The position numbers and the translations under genes are program-made. Under the pieces are notes generated by a model that made no database searches, was not told the DNA's origin, and saw only the letters and a program-made list of their open reading frames with translations. Positions 20,849-31,520 of a stretch of 64,000 nt of DNA are shown one piece after another; the stretch's first letter is position 1; each line of letters opens with the position of its first letter. Origin of the DNA: Dicyema japonicum (lineage: Eukaryota > Dicyemida > Rhombozoa > Dicyemidae); NCBI GenBank assembly GCA_011109175.1, contig RDEW01000003.1, positions 186,001-250,000 of the forward strand, read 5' to 3'.

Positions 20849-22370
20849 TCACTGTCTAGAGAGGAAATAACCGTCGGCATAAGTTAGAATAATATCATTT
20901 TCGGAGTCTGGAGTCGGGAGGTCCCCCATGAATAGGTTTAATAAAACTGGAGACAAAGGGGATCCTTGGAGAACCCCATTAGGGAGAAGCCGTGAAATAG
21001 ACCTTGACTGGCCAATGCAGACGCGTCCCCTCCGATTACTAAGGAAGTTAGCTAGCCAGAGTTTGAGCTTTCCAGGGATCTTTGTTTGGTAAATTTTCCA
21101 AGTTAGAATCTTCCTTGACACAGAGTCTTACCGGGTTTCAAATTGGACGTAGGTGGACAAGCTTCCATAAGGCAGGAATAGAATTTTTGTTAAAAAAAAT
21201 TGGTTGAATATCTTTGTTAACGCAGCGATTCCATAGTCTCCCAGATTCTTTAGGAGGATCATTGGGATCTTATCCGGTCCGCTAGAATTGGTTGTTTTAA
21301 TGGCTTTCAATGCATATTTCACGTCGTTTTCAGTGAAGTGAATCGTATCCGGTTCTTTTTCGGTTTACTGAGATATTTCTGGGATACATCCGATTTCTTA
21401 TGTTCTTTATGGGATATTTTCACATAGTATTTTATTAGGTTGTTTTTAGGCTGTGGTCCACCTCGGACGATCTTTCATCCTCTCTTGAGGCGTCTCGGAT
21501 AGTCATCCAAATTTCAGTAGTGGGTCTATTTCTATTCAACGAGCAGAACACATGCTTCCATCTTGATATTTGTGCTTTTACCTCCCTGTTTTTTTAGTTC
21601 ATTGTCTAAAACCTTCAGTATAAGATTATCCTCAGTAGTTAATCGGCTAGACTTTTTGAGTTCGTTTCTTTCCTTGGTTAATGCCGGCCTGCCATATCTC
21701 TGGTGTAGTTTAAGATGGTGTTTAGGTACAGATAGTGATCTCGCATCCAAAATAGTGCGGTTTACATAAGCGATTACTTTGTCCATGGAAGTAATGCCAT
21801 CCAGGTTCTGCAGTAGGTTGTCTGTAGGTGCACGGTAAAGTCTCCAGTCTGCGCGTTTGTAGTTGAATTGTTCTGAGGACGTCTTCCTAGTTGACGTTTC
21901 TCTCTCGATCTTCAAAAGGATCGCATTATGGTCACTTCTTGAGTTTTAAGTGACTGACCAAGTCTATATTTCCGCCAAGCCAGAGAACAAAGCGTGATGT
22001 CTGGAGAAGTTAGTTGGTCTGACTCCCTGAAGGGGGTTCTCATATGTTTTGACGGGTCATTCATGACCGTGCAAAGTCCTGTCTACGAAAGTAGTACTTT
22101 TCCTCTTAAGTCAGACGGTTGACTTGCCAGCCATAGAGGGTGTTTGGCGTTGATATCCCCGCCAATGATCACGTCGTTCAAGGAAGCCAAAGTAGATAAA
22201 TTGGACATAGTGTAGTGCTTCGGCAAGAACCAGGTGGAGGCACATAGATGTTCACAATGGTAATTTTTCATTTGTTGTTCCAAGTGAGACAGCATTGACT
22301 TCAGAACATCGTCGACTCCCAAGATATTCTTCACGACTGAAGTGGTGTCCACACATTTAAGGTCTTTTCG
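20849..22370 (-). mobile_element. Jockey-like (family C) LINE: endonuclease to RT, frameshifted
   Basis: In minus-strand order there is an endonuclease segment with DVIIGGDINAKHPLWLASQP (the GD.NA.H catalytic motif). The linker follows (FNYKRADWRLYRAPTDNL, SVPKHHLKLHQRYGRPALTK), then RT with SSGPDKIPMILLKNLGDYGI and RLLPNGVLQGSPLSPVLLNL. The catalytic box is ILTYADGYFL, with Gly in place of the second Asp of YADD, which by itself abolishes the metal site. At least three frame changes separate the ORFs. The element ends at about 20849. Confidence 0.85.
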
Positions 22371-22899
22371 AAAAAATTAAAAAATGAGAGCCACCTATTG
22401 CCGTCAACCTGAGATAGGTTATTATTTATTTATTTATTTTTTTAAAGATAGGTTATAATGTATAAGCAAAATTTACGACTAGATATGTAAATTTTTAAAT
22501 AATTTAAAAAAATCATATATAAAAACAAATAAATGAGTATAAAATAACAAAATGAAAGAGCCTACTTTTAGACTTAAAAAGCTACCAAAGGTCGCGAGCC
22601 AGCTTTTGCCGACCCCTGTTATAGGGCGCCATTTCCGCAAAAGACCTTCAATCATTTCAAAAATCCGCATGAAGTGATCTAAAAGATCCCGCGAAACTTC
22701 AAACCCATGTGATGGAGGAAAGGGGAAGACCCGAAAACACCATCACAAAAAGGCGAAAAGTACAAAAGTGTAAATTTATATTATTATTAATAGCACTTTC
22801 GAAGAACCAAAAATGTAATTTTTTTAATTAAGGTTCTCTTGTGCCGTATTTTTCTTCATGTTATTCTTTCTCCCACATTTCTCTTAACTAACTTCCTCA
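22371..22899. other. Low-complexity and unassigned sequence
   Basis: Contains (TTTA)n at about 22420-22445, which resembles the A-rich tail of family C LINEs. No gene was seen. Confidence 0.4.
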
Positions 22900-23042
22900 T
22901 GCCCCACGGTTACTGGCAATTATTCTGAGCGTATCCAGATCATCTGTATTCAACTTTCGTCTTACATTGGTCAGGTCCTTATGTAGAACCTCTGGCAAAG
23001 TTATGCGAGGTCTTCCACGGAACGAGGTATTCAAGTGTGAAT
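22900..23042 (-). mobile_element. Family A LINE, C-terminal fragment
   Basis: The minus strand reads SFRGRPRITLPEVLHKDLTN then KLNTDDLDTLRIIASNR in one frame. This aligns with GFRGRPRNTLPTCLKDD and the following region of the 13.8-14.4 kb copy. Confidence 0.75.
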
Positions 23043-23143
23043 TTCCTTATAATTGACCAATATAGTGGGAAACCTAATATTTAAAAAATTAATAATTTTA
23101 ACTTTTCTTTAATTATCATAAATAAATTAATAATAATCACTCA

Positions 23144-24070
23144 ATGAAATTGAATGAGGCTTTTTCCCCTGACAATCGCTATCGAACAGCTGATGCGGTC
23201 TGGAGTCACAAATGGAGGTGTGCAACACATCAAAAATACCGTAACACCACCAAATATTCTGGGAATTGACCTATCAAGAGCTTTTGATATGGTTAACAAG
23301 AACAAGTTAATGGAGGTACTGAGCGGATTCCTTGATGAGTCGAATCTAAGGATGATCCGAATTCTACTTTCCAACACTGAGCTCCTTATGAGAGTCGGAA
23401 AGACCTATTCAAGAAAATTTGAAACAAACACGGGCACTCCCTTTCTCCTCTACTATTCACAATTTACTTGGAAGCCGCTATGAGGGAACTTAGACCGTCA
23501 TACCAAGGAAAGACGGAAGAAGTGATCTACGCGGACGATGTAGACCTAATTTCTGAAGACAAAGAGGTCCTGGAACACCTATTAGAAAAAGCACCAGATG
23601 TACTAAGGAAATGGTTTCTTACTGTGAACAGCGAGAAAACAGAATTCACAGAGATAAGAAGGATGAGTAACGCCCTAGAAAAGAAGTGTCGAAAAGTAAA
23701 GAAACTCGGTTCACTTATGGGAGATAGCGAAGATATTTTACGTAGGAAAACTCTAGCCAATGCTGCGTTATATAAACTGAAGAATCTATGGCTCAATCAA
23801 AAAGGCATCAACATGAAAATGAGAATCCTATCATACGACTCATTTATAAAACCCGTACTTTTATATACGCTGGAACTTGGGCGACCTCATTACCGGATAT
23901 GGATAGACTAGACTCGTTCCACAGAGGTCAGATAAGAAAAAATAACAGGAACTACTTGGCCTACGAGAATATCGAGAAATGCTTTATATAAAAAATGCAG
24001 CGATAGACCTATTAGTTTAGAAGTACTGGAATCCCGATGGAAGCTCTTCGGACACGTGCTGAGGATGAAA
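23144..24070 (+). mobile_element. Family A LINE RT domain with intact YADD
   Basis: The plus strand has NILGIDLSRAFDMVNKNKLM (RT motif with the first catalytic Asp), then in the next frame EEVIYADDVDLISEDKEVLE with the intact YADD box, KLGSLMGDSEDILRRKTLAN and the connection region YDSFIKPVLLYT. The end is LDSFHRGQIRKN and, out of frame, NLGIEVLES. It lacks the endonuclease and has frame changes near 23460 and 23860. Of the RT catalytic boxes I could read in the window this is the only unaltered one. Confidence 0.85.
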
Positions 24071-24370
24071 TTAACATCCCACCGAAAATATCTATGGATT
24101 TTTTATATTCATTACTTGCCGAATGAAGCAATGAAGCCATCAAGACAATTATTTTCTAAGCTCACATCCGAATAACCTGTCGAATACTTTGAAAAATTAA
24201 AGGAAAATTATATCAACGGGATTACCATTAACAAAAATACAAACAACATATTTCAACAAATAATAGCTTGTTTTTTAGTTATTTTTTAATTTTAGAGATA
24301 CTTAAAAATTTTATGGCAATTTAATTTTTTTTCATTTTAGCCATATTTATAAGCAAAAAAGGACAAAACA
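24071..24370. other. No gene seen
   Basis: Unassigned AT-rich sequence between two LINE fragments. Confidence 0.4.
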
Positions 24371-24520
24371 TTAGTTATTTGCCGCCCTCACTGCGTGGCT
24401 GTTCCCTCTCAGAATTGCGAGCGAAATTCGCTCAAAAGTCAGCGGCGTTCGCGGAGATCTCCAGTGCATTAGGTGATCCAGTTTCCAAGACGTCCGAAAA
24501 ACTCTAGTGTAGAGGGGGAG
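24371..24520 (-). mobile_element. Family B LINE, 3' end
   Basis: The minus strand carries the terminal coding block with LLSEFRSQF-type degenerate sequence. It aligns at the nucleotide level (gccctcactgcgtggctgttccctctcagaa...) with 43050-43190 and, inverted, with 32830-32960. It is a 3' fragment. Confidence 0.65.
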
Positions 24521-25138
24521 TAGGATCCGGAAGTCTCCATAGCAAAGGGACAATAAATATGAGATTATTAAAAAAATGAATCGTTTCCGTACAATTGGCA
24601 ATTCATTGTTCCTGCAATGAATATGAGTTAGATTCGATGTGTGTAGAAAAATAAACTTTTTTCTTTCCTGAATGTTAGGGATTTTCAAAAAATGTGAATT
24701 TAAAAATTTACACACCTCACTTATAATCACTCAAAACTGAACTTATTTTTTTATGATTAACAAAATTAATAAAATAAAAAAATTAAATTTTCGATGGGCG
24801 ATGAAAATTCAAAATGTGGCGGGAAAAATCTTGATAACTGGACTAAATGAAGAACCAGAAAACACATGATTTACAAAAAAGTAAGAATTGGAGAATTAAC
24901 GCCCCACGTGCTAGGATGTGACATGATTTAATGGTTGATAATTATAATCGAATAATAATGTAATCAATTTAAAGGCAAATGTCGATTAAAAGAATGCATT
25001 GGCAAACTATAAGTGGGATTTACAGATAAGTCATTGATTTAGCAATCACTTAGAAATGACAAAATAATGGAAAAATAATTTTATTTAGCAAATTCTGTGA
25101 CAAATTGGCTATTAAATTTGTTAAATCGTGCAGGCCTA
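24521..25138. other. No gene seen; downstream flank of the Rho gene
   Basis: AT-rich. I see no exon that continues the Rho GTPase with a prenylation motif, although the region just below 25139 was read for one. Confidence 0.4.
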
Positions 25139-25770
25139 TCACATGCAGATTAACTTATATGAATTTTTCGCTGCTATCTTTGCCGTGGCCTCGAAAAGTT
25201 TTTCGATGCCGACATTTTTTAACGCAGAACATTCGAAATGACTCAGTAAAAAAACGTCAAACCTTACAGCACCGATTTTTCTGGCAAATTCTAGGCCCTT
25301 TTCTTCGGGGATGACATTTTTATGCAGTTCTAAAATATCACGTTTGTCAATTTTGTTAGCCACGAGTAAAATGGGGACATTCGAGCAATATGAACGGATT
25401 TCGGGGACCCATTTAGTCGCTACGTTGCAGAGACTGAGAGGTTCATCCACTGCGTAGCATATTATGACCACGTCAACATCAGAATAACAAATTGGTCGGA
25501 TCAAATCGTAGTCGTCCTGTCCAGCAGTGTCCCAAAGGGAGAGCTCAATCTGAGATTTATTAAAGGTGTAACTTTCGTGTTGTTAGAGATCTCAATTATT
25601 GATGCATATGTTTCAAATATTGTTGGGGTGTACGTTCGTGGGAAGGTCCCTTGTGTGAAGACCGTGAGAAGGCAGGTTTTTCCGCAATATCCATCCCCGA
25701 CGACTACAACCTTTTTCCTGTTGGGTCTCTGGACTTTCCCAAATCCGAAAAAACAGTTTCCCCTTAATTT
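25139..25770 (-). CDS. Rho-family small GTPase
   Basis: Rho GTPases switch between GDP and GTP forms to control actin and polarity. On the minus strand the protein shows [20 protein letters not shown] (P-loop), [13 protein letters not shown] (switch I, effector Thr), then after a 23-nt intron (25550-25572) [19 protein letters not shown] (switch II; the Gln is kept, the following Glu is Asp). Next are the Rho-type helix, [12 protein letters not shown] (base-binding NK.D), and after a 21-nt intron (25242-25262) [20 protein letters not shown] (SA.K-type G5). The frame ends NSYKLICM at 25139. No C-terminal CAAX box is present in this reading. The extreme N-terminus is uncertain: reading upstream gives FFGFGKVQR but no clear ATG, so a further small 5' exon is likely. 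All nucleotide-binding motifs are intact, so the gene is probably functional. Confidence 0.88.
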
Positions 25771-25799
25771 TAGTGTGTCTAAACAACTATATAGTAATG

Positions 25800-26759
25800 T
25801 TTAAGCGCTTTATATAAATTGTACATTTTAGTAAAACTTTGTGTATCAATTTATAATAATTCTTTAAAATTAGATATTTTAAATTATTGCATTAAAATAA
25901 AATGAAATAAATATTTTAAATTACTATTTTTTCTCCTCTTCTTTCTTTATGATTCCGATGAGCTTGAACTGTTAGCGTGCGTCATGTGGTTCACCATATC
26001 TGGAGTCGCCAAGATATAATCCTAAAATATATCTAAAAAGGACCATTAGTCAACAGCCATCAAAAGGAGTTCCCATGGATGGCACATCCTTAAGTCCGAA
26101 CATGGAAAGACTTCTGAGGGAGGCTGGGACCACTTGAGTTTTTCATTTTGTCTATGGCTGTGGTTTTCTGGTTCAATAAATTTAAAATTTATGGTAATTT
26201 TTATATGATAATTTTTATAAGCCAATTCTCTAATTAATTTTCCGATATAAATCATTTTAGGGACTTAATATGACGAAGTGGTGGTCAGAAGGTTGAGGTG
26301 GTGACGTACTTAATTGCACGCAATACATGCATAGCTTCATAATGGATGAAATGCTTTATCTCCTTTTTTCACATGAGCACGGACAGGAAGTTATTGTGTC
26401 TGAAGACATCAGAAATTATAAATTCAGAGCAAAGGATGCCCTAGGACCCATTATTACAAATAAGGTATTTTCGAGGCTTCTTGTAACACAAGTCCTGTCA
26501 CATATTTGACTCTCCAATGAGAACAGAGAAACTGTGGATCGGTACGTTGAATAATTTATCTCCTTCTTCAATAAAATCATATTTGAAAGGTAGGGTCGGA
26601 TTCTAACATTGGAGCTTCTTCTTTCTAAGTACTCTTTATCCAATTCACTAGTTCTTTCGGGCTTCCTGACAACTGTATTTTTTAACACTGTCAAGACTTA
26701 TGAAATTCAAAGACATTTGGAATCTCTGGCATTACATAGCTCGTATTTGAAACAACCAA
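25800..26759. other. No confident gene; possible LINE 3' tail at 26040-26270
   Basis: The plus strand near 26050-26150 has frame fragments (GKTSEGGWDHL) followed by AT-rich sequence. This resembles the conserved end-plus-tail arrangement of other LINEs here, but it is too short to assign. No host exon was seen. Confidence 0.3.
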
Positions 26760-27260
26760 TTAGTATGGTGGGGGAAATTCTTTAATAAGCCACAAGTTCG
26801 TTATCATCTACCCATCGCTACATTCGTTATAACAATCTCCGAGTACTTCACTCGGATTTCGATTACCTATGATTGTCCATTCCTAAAGGAGGACAAATTA
26901 AATTCCTTAATGAAAGAGGTTTTATCTGTCTCCTTGAATTCAAACCGGAAAACCTCATGACCTTTTCCCATCACTCTGACATTCTTCAGGGATTTCAGTC
27001 CACATAGTAGATTCGCAAAATTGGTATTTCACATACTTTTTCCGATATCTAAAAGCTAAATGGTTAGAACACTCGTCTTTTATCTCTTCCTTTATTTCTG
27101 GTAGCTTTGGGTCTTTTCTTTTTTGCTGCGAGGTTGCTTCGGACTTCTTTTAAGCTTGTACTCCTGTATTCTCGAGTTTTCCTTTCTTAGTTGTTACCGC
27201 TATTTTTGATGGAATTTTGCCACCACATCAACGACAATTATATAATCCCCGGTTTCTAAT
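26760..27260 (-). mobile_element. Possible LINE ORF1 (gag-like) fragment
   Basis: The minus strand has a Lys/Glu-rich linker (KKSEATSQQKRKDPKLPEIK and flanks). After a shift comes LKNVRVMGKGHEVFRFEFKE and VIEIRVKYSEIVITNVAMG. The pattern of a basic linker followed by an RRM-like beta-alpha-beta segment resembles the gag-like ORF1 of non-LTR elements. No Cys zinc knuckles are visible and stops interrupt it. It could instead be a decayed host gene. Confidence 0.35.
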
Positions 27261-27484
27261 CTTATAAAAATAATAAATAAATAGAAACTCAGTAAATAAT
27301 GCGATCTCTTAGTCCTAGTAAAGGTTTAAATATATTGGTCCGTAGCATTGTTACTAATTTCACGTATTCCATGGAAATGCAGTAACCACGATAGAAAAAC
27401 AAAAGAACAATTCGAGTTTAATAATTGTCTATCAATCAAAAAGGATCCTTTCCGTCTCCTTTGTCTAGGCTAACAGGTTCAAGT

Positions 27485-27595
27485 ATGGAGGAGTATCTAG
27501 CAGACTCCAGAACTCGCTTAACAATTCAGTTCATCACCTTCCTGTACTTCTCCTTCGTTTTAGGAATCGTCCTGTACTTCTTCGACGCACGCTAA
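27485..27595 (+). CDS. Possible 36-aa single-pass membrane peptide
   Basis: A short open frame begins MEEYLADSRTRLTIQF and continues into a strongly hydrophobic stretch (ITFLYFSFVLGIVLYFF), ending DAR and a stop. The layout of a charged N-terminus, one transmembrane helix and a short polar tail is that of many microproteins. The frame remains open for some codons upstream of the ATG and a tag acceptor lies close by, so it could equally be the last exon of a longer gene. I recognise no family. Confidence 0.3.
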   Translation: MEEYLADSRTRLTIQFITFLYFSFVLGIVLYFFDAR

Positions 27596-27721
27596 TTAAG
27601 TGAATTAGGAACGAACAAAACAGAAACTTCAATCAAAAACTAATTAAAAAATAAAAAAAATAAATTTTTTTAAAATAATCAGTTATTCTCGTTTTAATGT
27701 TCGTTTTGATGTTTCTACTAA

Positions 27722-28560
27722 CATCAGTTAGTTTGTTTAACCGTGGTCTCTGGTGTTATTATTATCAAAGTGATTGAAGACATTTAAGTTAACTTCATCC
27801 TTCTGTTTGAAGTACTTCCTCAATGTATAGACAGCATTCACTGCATCGTAGTCTAAAACGACTTGTTCATTCTTTTGTTCTCCATCATTAATGCATTCAT
27901 CTCTTGGACAAATGTCTTGAAGATCGAGGCTAGCCAGAAAAGAGCCTTCAAAATCACGGAACGCTGGATTTCTGGAGAGTTCCAGCCACCAATACCTCTT
28001 GAAACCTTGATACAAATGAACCATGAAACGCGCCGTCGTGAAGGTTCACTCACTCGACCGATACGTCCTTGTGTGGGGTCGAGGGAGGAGCATCGGCCAA
28101 GATGAGGTCATTGCTAGAGCGTGCTGGGATCACGTGATTAGTTAGTTTTGTAACCGTGGTCTCGGGTGTTATTATTATTGTGTCTTCATCATTTTCATCC
28201 AAATTTTCAAGGATTTCTTCATTCTCTGTATACCCATAGAAAAGAAACTCATTTTCTCGAATTAGATCATTTATTTGCGGTCTTTACACGGATTCTTGAT
28301 AAGTTTCAGGCGAAAGCTTGTCATTAATTTTTTCAATAAAATTTTGGGTCCATTTTGCATGTTGAAAAAAGTATTGTTGTACTATTTAGATTATAGCATC
28401 CTTAAGACTTTTTCTTTACATGTCTCGGATGATGATTTCCCGAGTTGAATTTTTTTCTTTCAAAAAACTTGAATTTATCGAATAGCGTCTTGAATGTCTT
28501 AATGACTCCTTGGTTCATCGGTGTAAAAAACTGGATTTTAATCGATAAATTTTATAATTT
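27722..28560 (-). mobile_element. Tigger/pogo transposase C-terminus, interrupted by LINE 3' ends
   Basis: The minus strand at about 28530 reads TPMNQGVIKTFKTLFDKFKF, the 'QPLDQGVI..FK' block that follows the third catalytic residue in Tigger/jerky transposases. The acidic tail ENEFLFYGYTENEEILENLD continues to about 28170. After an interruption at 27863-28176, the frame resumes with DYDAVNAVYTLRKYFKQKDE, the usual C-terminal helix of these proteins. So a LINE 3' end has inserted within the transposase tail. The D and D catalytic positions upstream are not in the fragment. Confidence 0.65.
27863..28176 (+). mobile_element. LINE 3' end inserted in the Tigger fragment
   Basis: The plus strand reads ASQKRAFKITERWISGEFQP, then RPIRPCVGSREEHRPR. 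This is homologous to the minus-strand copy at 34.4-34.7 kb (VQKKAFRFTERWTCG, SRPVRACV). The 3' tail ends gtaaccgtggtctcgggtg followed by TTATTATTATT. A second, separate copy of only this tail lies at 27722-27768, so two insertions of the same family landed about 400 nt apart. Confidence 0.65.
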
Positions 28561-28568
28561 GGAGTTTT

Positions 28569-28772
28569 TCAAAATTTTTTAATCTTGTACAACGACGTTT
28601 TATTAGACCAACAACACAAAAAATGATAATGTCTCGTGTAGAAGTATTTTCGAATTAAAAAATAAAAATAATTAAGAAAATAAAAAAAATTATTTTTAAA
28701 AATGCGGCGGATTCGTGAGATTTTACTGTATATTTGTTGATATTTCTTATTTTTCAATATTAGTCTTATAAA
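28569..28772. other. No feature seen
   Basis: AT-rich sequence with no supported gene. Confidence 0.4.
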
Positions 28773-28850
28773 TACCCTGGAATCTCAGCTGGTCAGAGCG
28801 TCGTGCTGATAACACGAAGATCGTGGATTCGAATCTCTATTGTGACATTT
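28773..28850 (+). tRNA. Degenerate tRNA-Ile-like sequence (GAT anticodon position)
   Basis: The D-arm (tctcagctggtcagagc) and anticodon arm (tcgtg-ctgataa-cacga, loop with GAT at the anticodon position) pair well and resemble tRNA-Ile. The B-box region gattcgaatctc is present. The T-stem has mismatches and the 5' and 3' acceptor strands do not pair, so it is probably a pseudogene or a fragment of a tRNA-derived repeat. It is distinct from the SINE head described above. Confidence 0.4.
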
Positions 28851-28879
28851 AAACTACTATTTTATTAATTATTTCAGTG

Positions 28880-29270
28880 TTATATAATGGGAACAAAAAT
28901 TTAATTGTAAAGATCCTGACGGAATCACAATTTTCCCATTCGAAAAAGGGAAACCTTTGGTCTGGGATGCTACTAGTGTCGACCCAGTTTGCCCATCCGA
29001 CATTCTCGGGAGCGCGGTAGACACACTACATGCCGCGGAAAAAAACAATGAGGGCAAAGGAGAAGAAATACGAAGCCCTACGAGACCGATTCGCGTTCTA
29101 TCCAAATGTGGTCTGGACAACTGGGTGGAATAAGTTGAAAATCGCTTTGCTTCTTAAAGAAACTTGGACGCCTAGCTACACTAAAAAGCCACGACGCACG
29201 TGATTTCTGTTGCAATCGTGAGAGGCAACGAAACGTCGGTACCACTTTGGATGTATGACTGCGTTAATTA
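28880..29270 (+). mobile_element. Family B LINE, C-terminal region
   Basis: The plus strand reads DPDGITIFPFEKGKPLVWDA then TSVDPVC, followed in a shifted frame by AKEKKYEALRDRFAFYPNVV. The final block is SVAIVRGNETSVPLWM, ending at a stop near 29268. This repeats the order seen at 18.0-18.4 and 43.0-43.4 kb. A deletion lies just before the last block, near 29198. Confidence 0.8.
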
Positions 29271-29279
29271 ATTGTTAAT

Positions 29280-29590
29280 TTTCAACAAAATATTGCCTCG
29301 GGGATCGCTACCGATTACTCCTGTTGCGACCGAATCATCGGGAGCCGTTGGTCTAATGTCTAATGACGGCTGAGTTCTCGCGAGAACTCGAAGGAATGCT
29401 TGCCAGAAAGAAAAGGGATCAACGAGAAGGGTTATGGCTAAGACAAAAGATTGGAATGGCCATACTCCGAGGAACTCGTTCGCAATCCACGCAGCTGGCT
29501 TCCTCAACTGACATTTGTTTAATTGTTAAAACTTTCCTGTTATGTGAAAGACATCCTTTTCCGTTGGAGAACAAATTCAGTTACTAAACT
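29280..29590 (+). mobile_element. Family B LINE, 3' coding end (second copy in tandem)
   Basis: The plus strand reads EFSRELEGMLARKKRDQREG then LWLRQKIGMAILRGTRSQ. This is the terminal 'REt.wL.QRI..AI.RGN' motif of family B in a different sub-lineage from the adjacent copy. A polar tail and stop follow at about 29585. Confidence 0.65.
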
Positions 29591-29769
29591 TATAAATCAG
29601 AATGACTGGTTACTCATCTCTTATGAATGCCCTGCAGAGTTAAAATTTTGAATAAAATGAAGCATCGGATGCACAATCGTATGGATTCGAATCCCGTCAA
29701 TGTCTATATTGAAGAATGACATGCGAATAATTGTTACCTAATTGTTACTCAATTTTTAAGAGCCAATAA

Positions 29770-29960
29770 GAGTTTGAACGCTTTCCACAGTCTGAGGAGA
29801 GATAATATTCTGGAGGCGTGTATGGAAAGATGCCCTAATATTTTCAATATGGTGAATCACTAGACATTTCTCTCTGTGCATATCTCTCGTCACTTATTCC
29901 CTTGTTAAGAGGACTCTACACTCTTTCCACGAATTCTCTACTGACCAGGACGTTAATCAT
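29770..29960 (+). mobile_element. Family B LINE, RT core fragment
   Basis: The plus strand reads NAFHSLRRDNILEACMERCP then NIFNMVN. It corresponds to NAFNSLRIDNILEACVERCL in the 43.6 kb copy, the RT motif around the first catalytic Asp. It is interrupted by stops soon after. Confidence 0.75.
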
Positions 29961-30720
29961 GGACATAAGGCCTTTTTCCTCACCTATTACCTAAATTTGA
30001 GCATCGACATCACTTATTTATAAAAAGTTGAAAATTCAAAATAAGTTATGTGGCAACTTTATTTTTTCCTTTTAGTGGCGTCTTGTACATAACTCATGAG
30101 ACGCCCAAAGCCTAGTCGACAAAATCATAAAATTGATTGGACTGGGGAACCAAGATCATACAGGCCCTCAACTCTTCCTTTATTTAGACATTTTGGTCTC
30201 TAATGTCTCCTTTCCCTCGTCTATGCTCACGAAAAGAATGAAGACAAGAGCTTTCATCCACTATTAAGCTAAACAGACATGATGCAAAAAAAGTCACCAC
30301 CTCAACCTTCCGAATGGCCTACACGTATGAGAGCTTGTATTAAAGCTCAGAAAAGACTAGATTTGAAAAATTTTAAATTAGCATAAAAACTCGCGCCACG
30401 TCGAAAAGTGGACTCAAGTATGAATCATCTAAGAATTATTAGAATTTGCAGGTGCCTGCCCAAAGAAAAGTGCTATTTGCCAGTTATCACTAACAAATTG
30501 TAAATCTTAAAGAATATTCGATAATTTATGGCTGATAAGGGTTACTATCACAGAGTTAAAAGGAAAGAGAAAATTTCGACTAAGCGATCCAATGCTGACA
30601 GGAGGTATCAAGGTCTATCGTATAACTTCCGAATGGTCGGAACTAAACTGTATATAAAAAGACTAAACAATTTCAACAAGCAAAACATTTTAAGAAATAA
30701 CAACAAAATTAACTCTAAAC
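29961..30720. other. No gene seen
   Basis: Unassigned sequence upstream of the acidic gene's 3' end. The open frame at 30528-30749 shows no family features. Confidence 0.4.
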
Positions 30721-31123
30721 TCATATGTTCTCCTGTTCATCATCTGTGATGATCATATCTGTGGGAAAAAGGGGAGAATCTGGTCCATCAGTAAATTCGG
30801 CGATGGTGGAAGCGGGATTTTTAAATTCATTGTTCACCTCTTTGATAAGTTCATCCAATGAAGCGAATTCCTCATCCAAAGTGTCCCAAGGAGATTCCTG
30901 GGACAGATAGCAATTTGGATGATTTTCCATTATTTCAATTGAATTGTCGGTTTCTTTCCCCCCAGATATTTCCTTAGCAGAGTTGTCCTCATTTTCCATA
31001 ATTTTAGGTTTCGAATAACGTTGTTTGTCCTCATTATGCGATTCTTCTTTGATATTTTTCTAAAAATCAACCATTTAACCGAATTACAGATATATTTTGA
31101 CTACTTCGATAAGTGGAATCCAT
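30721..31123 (-). CDS. Acidic 124-aa protein, two exons, unrecognised
   Basis: Exon 1 (31123-31088) encodes MDSTYRSSQNIS. A 28-nt GT-AG intron (31087-31060) follows, then exon 2 (31059-30721) encodes KNIKEESHNEDKQRYSKPKI and a strongly acidic remainder ending DDEQENI. The exons sum to an exact multiple of three. The middle has a candidate short amphipathic segment (PWDTLDEEFASLDELIKEVN) set in Glu/Asp/Ser-rich sequence, the kind of layout found in disordered regulators or activation domains. No enzyme motif, signal peptide or membrane segment is present. It stands alone between LINE fragments and I do not recognise it. Confidence 0.55.
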
Positions 31124-31239
31124 TCACGAAACAAATAATAAATTGCGCAAATCTATTATTTATTAAAATAAAAAAAATTATTATATGTTGAATAATTGAT
31201 TATTAAATATATTTATTTATTATTTACCTCTGTCTCGGA

Positions 31240-31520
31240 AAACGCGGAAGTCAAGGACAAGACTTTCTCTCTTGACGTTTAATGTCAGGGAGTTCTCTAG
31301 TACCTGGAAAGGGAGAGAACTTTGTGAGGACCTTTCAAGATACGAAGTATCGTTCGAATGTCCTCAAAAGTTTGGATATATACTTCGTCTGTACGTGGAG
31401 ACTCAACGAACGTGGGACTTCTTTGTTATGGACGCTCCGCGTTTCCTTGGTCGACCAATGACAACCATACCAACCGTCCTTGGTCGTTAAGACCTTGACA
31501 GGCTACAGGCCATGCAAAGA
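31240..31520 (+). mobile_element. Family A LINE, endonuclease N-terminus
   Basis: The plus strand reads LSLLTFNVREFSSTWKGREL then CEDLSRYEVSF. This matches the start of the endonuclease domain seen in the longer copy (ASFNNNVKGLSASSKWNILC at 47.2 kb). Only the first part of the domain remains; the catalytic His/Asp residues are not included. Confidence 0.6.

Noticed and set aside
29640-29720. Possible tRNA with ggattcgaatcccgtc
   Set aside because: Only a B-box-like string is present; no D or anticodon arm could be paired.
30725-30910. Plus-strand 61-aa Ser-rich ORF
   Set aside because: Antisense of the acidic spliced gene; the minus strand has a supported intron.
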